Source of the DNA: Desulfurobacterium sp.
Lineage (GTDB): Bacteria; Aquificota; Aquificia; Desulfurobacteriales; Desulfurobacteriaceae
Direction of reading: 5' to 3'
Length of the DNA stretch: 13,936 nucleotides
Assembly (NCBI GenBank): GCA_003978805.1
Contig: QNYI01000121.1
Span: 1-13,936 of the forward strand
The position numbers were made by a program, and so were the translations under genes. Positions 7,222 through 13,020 of the stretch are shown here, in pieces. How positions within the stretch are numbered: the stretch's first letter is position 1; every line of letters starts with the position of its first letter. The notes under the pieces were generated by a model. It worked only from the letters and a program-made list of their open reading frames with translations, had not been told where the DNA came from and ran no database searches.

Positions 7222-7475
7222 AGCTTATCCTTTTCTCCTCAAAGGAGTGTAGTAGGTGCTTGGCACTCAAGTCAAAACTTAAGGAGCTCGCCTTGGAGTT
7301 TGGAGCTCTCTTTGAGGAGGTTGACATAGACGAGAACCGTGAGTTGGCTGCTGAGAGGATGGTATTTTCTGCTCCCGTTGTTGTCCTTGAGGTTGACGGA
7401 AGAGAGTCTGCAAGGTGGGCGGGGATATTTCCCCTCTTCCCGATAGAGTCGCTCCTTAGGAGGATTTCTTCTTAG
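7212..7475 (+). CDS. Thioredoxin/glutaredoxin-like small protein
   Basis: This 87-aa protein has the thioredoxin-fold signature of a short glutaredoxin-type module. The first strand is VKLILFSS, followed by the active-site motif C13-S-R-C16 at the start of a long helix, then FEEVDIDEN. SAPVVVLEVDG (53-63) contains the cis-proline position Pro55, and a final strand and helix follow. No signal peptide is visible, so it is probably a cytoplasmic disulfide oxidoreductase or redox carrier. Its partner is unknown. The start lies 10 bases inside panE with AGGAAGG just upstream, suggesting translational coupling. The stop codon overlaps the stop of the opposing CNNM/CBS gene, leaving no room for a terminator between them. 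The CSRC active site differs from the CPYC of classical glutaredoxins and the CGPC of thioredoxins. Confidence 0.8.
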   Translation: MEVKLILFSSKECSRCLALKSKLKELALEFGALFEEVDIDENRELAAERMVFSAPVVVLEVDGRESARWAGIFPLFPIESLLRRISS

Positions 7476-8719
7476 AGTTCTTTTATTTTAACCTTCTTTA
7501 TCTTCTTGGAGTCAACGTCAAGGACTGTTAGCTCTGCCGTGTTCAGCTGAACTTTTTCGCCTTTTTTTGGGAATCTGCCGAGCTTAGAGAGGATAAGGCC
7601 GGCAACGGTGGTGTAGTCGGGAGCAGTCGGTAGGGGTTTCCTTAAGAACTGGTTTACTTCTTCTATCTCGGCAGTTCCGTCTGCAACTACCTCTCCTTCT
7701 CTCCTTGTTACTTTTGTGCCCGGCTTGTCAAACTCGTCCTCTATTTTCCCTACTATCTCCTCAAGTATGTCTTCGGGAGTTACGATTCCGAGGGTTGAAC
7801 CGTACTCATCAACTACTATGGCCATCTGCTCTTTCGTTTTCCTGAATTCTTTGAGGGCTTCAAAGATGCTCATATACTCGGGGAAGATAAGTATAGGCTT
7901 CATCAGGTTTTTCACCCGTAAGTTCCCGTCCTTAACGTTTAAAAGGTCTGAGATGGAGATGTAGCCGACTATGTTGTCAAACCTGTTCCTGTAAACGGGA
8001 AACTTTGAAAAGCCGGACTGCTCTGAGAGCCTGATGACCTCTTCTATGGGAGCTCCCTCCTCTACTGCCACAACGTTTAGCAGGGGAATGTAAATGTCCC
8101 CTACCGTCTTCTCCCTCAGTCTGAGGATGTTCCTTAAGATGTTCCTTTCGGTTCGCTCAACCTTTAACCTTGAGGCGCTTTCTACTAAAAGTTTAAGTTC
8201 TTCCTTTGTCACGAAGGGACTCTTCTTTGACTCTGCTCCTACCCGCTTTGCGAGGAATCTGGCAAACCCCATGACGAAGATGGATACGGGCTTAAAGAGG
8301 ATGTAGAAAAAGTATATCGGGTAGACTATCGTGAAGGCTATCCTGTGGGAGTATTTTTGGAAGAGGCTCTTAGGTATGAGCTCTCCAAAAGTCAGAGTTA
8401 TAGGCGTAAAACAGAGGACGGTTACAACTTCGGGGTATTCCTTTAAAAAGGGAAAGGAGGCAGTTATCCTGTCAAGGACGGCCGTTGTAAAGATGGCAGA
8501 GCCGGTGACGGTAGAAAGGTTCGTCCCTATTAACGTTGTAGTGAGGAGTTTTTCCGGTTCTTTTAAGAGCCTGTCAAGGAGGAGAGCTCCCCTATTTCCC
8601 TCCTGAAGCTTTTTCTGGAGTTCTACCCGGGGTAAGGAGACGATGGCTATTTCGCTACCTGAGAAGAAACCTTCAAGTAGCACGCAGACCGCTATGAGGA
8701 TGAAAGGTAGCAGTTCCAT
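7472..8719 (-). CDS. CNNM/CBS-domain membrane protein, CorC/HlyC family (second tandem copy)
   Basis: This 415-aa member of the CorC/HlyC (DUF21-CBS) family is associated with Mg/Co efflux or tolerance in studied bacteria. The N-terminal CNNM membrane domain (about 1-165) contains FFSGSEIAIVS (18-28), the LIGTNLST segment (63-70) and TPITLTFGELIPKSLFQKYS (105-124). A tandem CBS pair follows at about 205-330 and includes the hallmark VVDEYGSTLGIVTPEDILEEIVG (302-324). A CorC/HlyC C-terminal domain runs from about 340 to 415. In the first CBS the usual 'MTPR' is replaced by YIPLLNV, which may alter nucleotide binding. Its ATG overlaps the stop of the upstream paralogue by one base (TAATG). It is the last gene of the rpmH-yidC transcript and collides head-on with the thioredoxin-like gene. 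Confidence 0.88.
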   Translation of the reverse strand: MELLPFILIAVCVLLEGFFSGSEIAIVSLPRVELQKKLQEGNRGALLLDRLLKEPEKLLTTTLIGTNLSTVTGSAIFTTAVLDRITASFPFLKEYPEVVTVLCFTPITLTFGELIPKSLFQKYSHRIAFTIVYPIYFFYILFKPVSIFVMGFARFLAKRVGAESKKSPFVTKEELKLLVESASRLKVERTERNILRNILRLREKTVGDIYIPLLNVVAVEEGAPIEEVIRLSEQSGFSKFPVYRNRFDNIVGYISISDLLNVKDGNLRVKNLMKPILIFPEYMSIFEALKEFRKTKEQMAIVVDEYGSTLGIVTPEDILEEIVGKIEDEFDKPGTKVTRREGEVVADGTAEIEEVNQFLRKPLPTAPDYTTVAGLILSKLGRFPKKGEKVQLNTAELTVLDVDSKKIKKVKIKEL

Positions 8720-9966
8720 TACTTCCTTTTCTCCACAACTACGGAGGTTATTCTGTTACCTTCAGTATCCTCAACTGTGAAGGTGTAGCCCTGATAGCCG
8801 ACAGATTCCCCTTTCCTCGGGATCCTCTCGGTAAGCGCCATTAAAAGGCCTGCAAGGGTATCAACTTCAGAGAGGATGTCGTCCTCCCTTAGGTGGAGGA
8901 GCTCCTTTACCTCGTCTATTGGGGTGTCGCCGGCAAGTCTCAGTCTATCCTTAGAGAGCTCCCGGTTTTCCTCGCCGGTCTCTCCGACTATCTCGTTAAG
9001 GACATCGTCAAGGGTTACGAGTCCCGCAGTATTCCCGTACTCGTCAACTACAATTGCCATGTGTTTTTTCGTTCTCTGCATCTCCTCCAGCAGCCTATCA
9101 AGGGTTAAGAACTCGGTAACGAAGTAGGGTTCGTCTGCAAACTCCTTTATCGGTTTTCTTAGCTGGTGGGCTTTGAGCTTCAGCGGAAGTATTTTCCTCG
9201 TGTAGAGGATGCCGGTAATCTGGTCAAGGGAGTCTTTATAGACGGGAATTCTTGAGAACTTCTTACCCTTAACCTTTTCAATGGCCTCTTGAACGGTAAT
9301 ACCTTCGGGTAGGGCAAAGATCTTATGCCTTGGAGTCATTATCTCTTTTACGTCCATCTCCCCAAGGTCAAGGGTTCTGTCTATCAGCTCTTTCTCCTCC
9401 TTGGCGATTGTTCCCTCTTTTGCCCCTTCGGACACGAGTATCAGGAACTCCTCGTCGGTTATGGCTTTTGGCCTGTTGAAGAGCTCTACCCCGAAGGGCT
9501 TGAGTATGAGAGAGGCCACGCCTACAAGGAGGAGCCTTAAAGGAGTAATGACCGTGCTTACGGCCTTTATGAAGTTAAGTATGAAAAAGGCGTACCTCTC
9601 GCTGTACTTTATGGCCAAAGTCTTAGGCGTTACCTCCCCGAAGATAAGTAGCGTTATCACCGTTGCGGGAACGGAGAAGGTAGCTCCCCTCTCTTCCCCA
9701 AGGAGCTTTACAAAGAGCATCGTTGTGGTGGCAGCGATAGCAACGTTAACCATCTCGTTGCCTATGAGGATCGTAGCTATGAGGTTAGCAGGGTTCTGGA
9801 GGAGCTTAAGGGCTTCTGCAGCTTTCTTGTCCCCCTCCTTTGCAAGCCTCTCCAGCCTGAGAGTGTTAAGTGAAAAGAAGGCCGTCTCAGAGGCGGAGAA
9901 GAGGCCGGAAAGCAGAACCAGAGTAGGCAGTAGAAAGTAGTAAACCGTCAAACTGCCCGATTCCAT
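8719..9966 (-). CDS. CNNM/CBS-domain membrane protein, CorC/HlyC family (first tandem copy)
   Basis: This is a paralogue of the next gene with the same length, 415 aa, and the same domain order, but well diverged. The CNNM domain contains LFSASETAFFSL (22-33), LIGNEMVN (67-74) and TLLIFGEVTPKTLAIKYS (105-122). The CBS pair begins with the canonical IMTPRHKIFALP (209-220) and includes VVDEYGNTAGLVTLDDVLNEIVG (306-328). The CorC/HlyC C-terminal domain starts near 338 and ends at the C-terminus. The family is a membrane transporter or regulator of divalent cations, with ATP or AMP sensed by the CBS pair. Here the first CBS motif is intact, unlike in the neighbour. The start overlaps the yidC stop by one base (TAATG), so it is tied to insertase translation. 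Two copies side by side could form a heterodimer, which is an inference. Confidence 0.9.
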   Translation of the reverse strand: MESGSLTVYYFLLPTLVLLSGLFSASETAFFSLNTLRLERLAKEGDKKAAEALKLLQNPANLIATILIGNEMVNVAIAATTTMLFVKLLGEERGATFSVPATVITLLIFGEVTPKTLAIKYSERYAFFILNFIKAVSTVITPLRLLLVGVASLILKPFGVELFNRPKAITDEEFLILVSEGAKEGTIAKEEKELIDRTLDLGEMDVKEIMTPRHKIFALPEGITVQEAIEKVKGKKFSRIPVYKDSLDQITGILYTRKILPLKLKAHQLRKPIKEFADEPYFVTEFLTLDRLLEEMQRTKKHMAIVVDEYGNTAGLVTLDDVLNEIVGETGEENRELSKDRLRLAGDTPIDEVKELLHLREDDILSEVDTLAGLLMALTERIPRKGESVGYQGYTFTVEDTEGNRITSVVVEKRK

Positions 9967-11435
9967 TAACCTGCTTTCCTCTGAAGGGTTCTGTTAATTA
10001 TCAAGTTCTGGATGGCTGTTATCACGTTATTCGTAAGCCAGTAGAGAACCAGTCCAGCCGGAAATGTCGCGAACATAAAGGTAAAGATGACGGCCATTGC
10101 GATGAAGATCTTTTCCTGCTGAGGGTTCGTAGTCGGCGTAAGTTTTTGCTGAAGAATCATAGAAGCTCCCATTAGGATGGGCATCAGGTAGGTGGGGTCT
10201 GGAACGGACAGGTCGGATACCCAGAGGAAGGAAGCTCCCTTGAGTTCTACGGCGTTTAGGAAGATTTCGTAAAGCGCGAAGAACACGGGTATCTGAAGGA
10301 GCATAGGGAGACAGCCTCCCATCGGGTTAACGCCGGCTTCCCTGTAGAGCTTCATTACTTCCTCGTTGAGCTTCTGAGGGTCTTTCCCGTACTTCTTCTT
10401 AATCTCCTCAAGTTTCGGGGCTATCTCCTGCATCTTCTTCATTGACTCAAAGCTCTTATGGGTAAGGGGGTGGAGGAGGACTTTAATGATTATAGTGAGG
10501 GCGATTATTACGAGTCCCCAGTTCGGTATAAACCGGTGAAGGAAGAGGAAGAACTTAAGTAGAGGCTTTGCCAAGAAGCCGAAAACGCCGAAATCTATAG
10601 CCTTGTCCATACCGAAGGATTCAAGCTGTTTGATTTCCTTGGGACCGCAGAAGGCCGTTCCGCTCCCGATGAAGGCCTTTAATAGTGTATGGCCTTCTAC
10701 CTTTTCAACCATTACCGGGAACTCAGAGTCCTTTACGGCAAGGATAAAGTACTTGTCCTCCTCGCCAGCCCACTTCGCATTACTGAATGTTAAGAAGTTA
10801 TTCAGTTCCTTAGGGTCTACCCTAAGGATGTCTTTGTCCGTCTCTACAACGGGGCCGATGTGTCCCATCCGGGAGGAGTGGGCTTCGTTTACCTTTATAT
10901 CCGGGCCGATTACCGTTATCAGGTCTGCTCCTTTGAGCTCCGCTTTAAAGTCAATGCGGTAGGAGTCGGGGTAGAAGGTGAACGTTTTCCTGAATATCCT
11001 GCCGTCTGGAAGTTTCCCTTCAAGTTTTAGTGATACAGGTTTATCCTTAACGTTAACTACCCTCTTGTCGGGTATAAGTCTTAAGGTTGCTAACTCCTGC
11101 GAGAGTGCTTTATCGGTTGAAACGGTCATAAACGGGTAAATGCCGAGTCTTTTAGCAAACTCTGAAACGAGCTGGGCTCTGTACTTTTTAACGGTGAGTT
11201 TTGTGAGTTTGCCGTTAACGGTTGAGATTTCGGCCGTGTAGAGGGGAGTCTCAACTTTTACGGTATCTCCGATTTCCCTTGAGGGAACGTTGACGGTTTT
11301 CGTAACTTCACTTCCCTTGGAAGGTTTTCCCTCCCTCTTTTCCTTTCCGCTGCTAAAGAGTAACTGAAATCCCAGAGCAATTATTAGGGCAAGCAGTGCA
11401 GCCTGTATAAGGGAATTGAGCCTACTTTTCTCCAT
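9966..11435 (-). CDS. yidC: Membrane protein insertase YidC (Oxa1 family)
   Basis: This insertase inserts and folds inner-membrane proteins, alone or with the Sec translocon. The 489-aa product has the Gram-negative layout: an N-terminal helix (about 9-27), a charged linker, a periplasmic beta-rich P1 domain (about 60-270), then the five-helix Oxa1 core. Core hallmarks are FIPNWGLVIIALTIIIKVLLHPLT (302-325), the cytoplasmic coiled-coil SMKKMQEIAPKLEEIKKKYG (331-350), NPMGGCLPMLLQIPVFFALY (370-389), LPM/QKLTPTT (430-436) and FPAGLVLYWLTNN (458-470). The groove arginine of well-studied YidC proteins is lysine here (Lys318). ATG at 11435 has GGGAGAGG four bases upstream. It lies 16 bases after yidD and its stop overlaps the CNNM/CBS gene start by one base. 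Confidence 0.97.
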   Translation of the reverse strand: MEKSRLNSLIQAALLALIIALGFQLLFSSGKEKREGKPSKGSEVTKTVNVPSREIGDTVKVETPLYTAEISTVNGKLTKLTVKKYRAQLVSEFAKRLGIYPFMTVSTDKALSQELATLRLIPDKRVVNVKDKPVSLKLEGKLPDGRIFRKTFTFYPDSYRIDFKAELKGADLITVIGPDIKVNEAHSSRMGHIGPVVETDKDILRVDPKELNNFLTFSNAKWAGEEDKYFILAVKDSEFPVMVEKVEGHTLLKAFIGSGTAFCGPKEIKQLESFGMDKAIDFGVFGFLAKPLLKFFLFLHRFIPNWGLVIIALTIIIKVLLHPLTHKSFESMKKMQEIAPKLEEIKKKYGKDPQKLNEEVMKLYREAGVNPMGGCLPMLLQIPVFFALYEIFLNAVELKGASFLWVSDLSVPDPTYLMPILMGASMILQQKLTPTTNPQQEKIFIAMAVIFTFMFATFPAGLVLYWLTNNVITAIQNLIINRTLQRKAG

Positions 11436-11451
11436 TTTCCTCTCCCTGCTT

Positions 11452-11658
11452 TTACGGGTAGTCTACTCCCCCTTTTGAGAAAGGGTTACAGCGTAAAATC
11501 CTCCACGTAGCCTTAAGGCTCCCTTTGATGACGCCGTACTTTTCAATTGCCATGATGGCGTAGGAGGAACAGGAAGGGTAAAACCTACAGCTTGAGGGGA
11601 GTATTGGTGATACGAACTTTTGGTATAGCTTAATGAGGAGTATCAGAGTTTCCTTCAT
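11452..11658 (-). CDS. yidD: Membrane protein insertion efficiency factor YidD
   Basis: This 68-aa membrane-associated helper of YidC-dependent insertion is of normal length for the family. It shows the family core: an amphipathic N-terminal helix ([17 protein letters not shown]), then [21 protein letters not shown] with Cys24 and Cys30, and the C-terminal [16 protein letters not shown] with Cys57. The start codon overlaps the rnpA stop by four bases (ATGA). It precedes yidC by 16 bases, the standard rpmH-rnpA-yidD-yidC order. Confidence 0.96.
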   Translation of the reverse strand: MKETLILLIKLYQKFVSPILPSSCRFYPSCSSYAIMAIEKYGVIKGSLKATWRILRCNPFSKGGVDYP

Positions 11659-12023
11659 TCTCCGTCCCTTAAAATGCCGGCTTTCCTTGCAAGTCTCAGG
11701 AAGTCCCTCTCTACGTCTTGAAATTTCTTCCCTTTTATCCCTTTTCGTGCTATAAAGACTATGTCAACCGGTTTAAGCCTGTGTTTATTGAGCCTGAAGA
11801 CTTCCCTCATTAACCTCTTTGCCCGATTCCTCTCAACGGCCTTCCTGCAGATCTTCTTTGAGACTATAAAGCCTGCTCTGGCGTATTTCAAGTCGTTGGG
11901 GGCAAAATAAAAAGCCACGGTGGAGCCACCGAGGCTCTTACCGTAGCCGAAAACCCTCTCAAATTCCGACTGTTTTCTAAGCCTTTCATGCTTGCGGAAG
12001 GTGAACCTTACCTTCTCTTCCAC
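11655..12023 (-). CDS. rnpA: Ribonuclease P protein component
   Basis: This is the protein subunit of RNase P, which binds the catalytic RNA and helps 5' maturation of tRNA. The 122-aa product begins with the typical [16 protein letters not shown] segment (10-25) and contains the RNR signature [14 protein letters not shown] (61-74) that contacts the RNA. The start is GTG at 12021-12023. An in-frame TGA two codons upstream excludes a longer product and no in-frame ATG lies nearby. The first 16 bases lie inside the 3' end of rpmH in another frame, so ribosomes finishing rpmH terminate within the start region of rnpA. The 3' end overlaps yidD by four bases. Confidence 0.95.
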   Translation of the reverse strand: MEEKVRFTFRKHERLRKQSEFERVFGYGKSLGGSTVAFYFAPNDLKYARAGFIVSKKICRKAVERNRAKRLMREVFRLNKHRLKPVDIVFIARKGIKGKKFQDVERDFLRLARKAGILRDGE

Positions 12024-12169
12024 TCGTCACTCACCGTTAGCTTCCAGCGACCCTTCTTCCTTCTCCTGCGGAGTATCTCCCTTCCCGACTTCGTCTTCAT
12101 CCTTGCCCTGAAGCCGTGAACCCTTTTACCGTGAAGCCTGCTCGGCTGATACGTCCTCTTTGTTGACAA
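12008..12169 (-). CDS. rpmH: 50S ribosomal protein L34
   Basis: A 53-codon frame encodes an unmistakable L34. It has [20 protein letters not shown] (4-23), then [20 protein letters not shown] and a VSDEWKRR tail. Typical L34 proteins have about 44-49 residues, so this one has two or three extra N-terminal residues (MST) and a slightly longer basic tail. The tail is encoded in the part overlapping rnpA (16 bases). The start is TTG at 12167-12169, supported by GGAGGT at 12175-12180 with a 5-base spacer. No ATG lies upstream. The gene is too short for ordinary length filters. It is the first gene of the rpmH-rnpA-yidD-yidC transcript and is preceded by a consensus promoter. Confidence 0.97.
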   Translation of the reverse strand: MSTKRTYQPSRLHGKRVHGFRARMKTKSGREILRRRRKKGRWKLTVSDEWKRR

Positions 12170-12207
12170 TTTGCACCTCCCTGCTGGGGTCTCCCGTGAT
12201 AGGTGGA

Positions 12208-12235
12208 ATTATAACCAAGAGGAGTTTTTTGTCAA
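12208..12235 (-). promoter_or_regulatory. Consensus sigma-70-type promoter of the rpmH operon
   Basis: On the minus strand, TTGACA (12235-12230) and TATAAT (12213-12208) are both perfect consensus hexamers, separated by 16 bases. Transcription would begin near 12200, giving a leader of about 31 bases that contains the GGGAGGT ribosome site of rpmH. The -35 hexamer includes the TGA stop codon (12234-12232) of the upstream purine nucleoside phosphorylase gene. No terminator is seen between the two genes. Confidence 0.9.
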
Positions 12236-13011
12236 AAGTTTTTGATGGCTGTCTTTAAGAGTTCTGAGAGTTTCTCTGACCTCTCGGAAGAGGTTTTCAG
12301 GACTTCACTGTGACTTGCTTCCGGCCTTAAAGCGTCGTTCGTAAAGATGGTCAGAGCTCCCACCTTCATCCCGTAGAAGGCCGCTGCTAAGGCATCCGGA
12401 ACTGTTGACATGCTAACGCAGTCTGCTCCGGCAAGCTCTAAGAGCCTTATTTCCGCGAAGGTTTCGTAGTTCGGACCTAAGGTCGCAGCAAGGACTACCG
12501 GAACCACTTTTATGCCGAGTTTAAGTCCCGTTTTTAAGAAGAGGTCGGAGAGCTCCCTGTCGTAAAGGGTTTTTGCGTTAAGGAAAACTCTATCTCCGAA
12601 GGACTTTATTAGTCCGACTAAAGGGTTTTTACCGGTTAGATTGATGTGGTCTACAACCACTCCGATTTCCGATGAGGCTGCCCTTCGGGATACTGCCCCC
12701 GAGGCACAGGTGGGAATGAAGACTTTCGCTCCAAGGCGGGAAGCTAAGAGCGGGATGAACCTTATCTCCTCGTCTGTCCTTCCCTCGTAGTAGTGAAACC
12801 TCCCCTGAAAGAGTAAAACTTTCTTCTTTCCTATCTCTGCTACTTTAAGTTTTCCCTCGTGTCCCGGGACTAAGGTTTTGGGCATCCCCGGAATTCTTGA
12901 GTAGGGTATTTCACAGGAAAAACCCTCAAGCTCTATTCCTGAACCGCCGACAATGGCAACGTCAAACTCGTCTATTCCCGTTTCTCTCCTTATAAACTCT
13001 ACGGCCTTCAC
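12232..13011 (-). CDS. Purine nucleoside phosphorylase (trimeric PNP/MTAP family)
   Basis: This enzyme performs phosphorolysis of purine nucleosides in salvage, in the cytoplasm. The 259-aa product is close to the family's normal length. It has VGGSGIE (21-27) near the phosphate loop, GHEGKL with His51, QGRFHYYEG (69-77) with His73, and the DHINLTGKNPL segment (121-131). GPNYETFAE (179-187) carries the base-contacting Glu183, SMSTVPDA (200-207) carries the ribose-site Met201, and TNDAL carries Asn225. Asn at the last position, where methylthioadenosine phosphorylases have Asp, favours 6-oxopurines (inosine, guanosine). The GGSG loop, however, looks MTAP-like, so an MTA phosphorylase annotation cannot be fully excluded. 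GTG at 13011 is chosen for its GGAG site seven bases upstream, nine bases after the preceding stop. Confidence 0.88.
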   Translation of the reverse strand: MKAVEFIRRETGIDEFDVAIVGGSGIELEGFSCEIPYSRIPGMPKTLVPGHEGKLKVAEIGKKKVLLFQGRFHYYEGRTDEEIRFIPLLASRLGAKVFIPTCASGAVSRRAASSEIGVVVDHINLTGKNPLVGLIKSFGDRVFLNAKTLYDRELSDLFLKTGLKLGIKVVPVVLAATLGPNYETFAEIRLLELAGADCVSMSTVPDALAAAFYGMKVGALTIFTNDALRPEASHSEVLKTSSERSEKLSELLKTAIKNF

Positions 13012-13020
13012 CCCTTCTCC

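Noticed and set aside
9401..9940. A 179-codon plus-strand open frame opposite the first CNNM/CBS gene
   Set aside because: Its Ser/Leu/Arg/Val-rich translation is the mirror of a good coding frame. It lacks a recognisable domain and its own ribosome site.
12174..12205. CACCT (12205-12201) complementary to AGGTG in the rpmH ribosome site, suggesting a leader hairpin
   Set aside because: The CACCT copy lies at or upstream of the expected transcription start (near 12200), so it is probably not in the RNA. The remaining GGG/CCC pairings are too short to support a regulatory fold.
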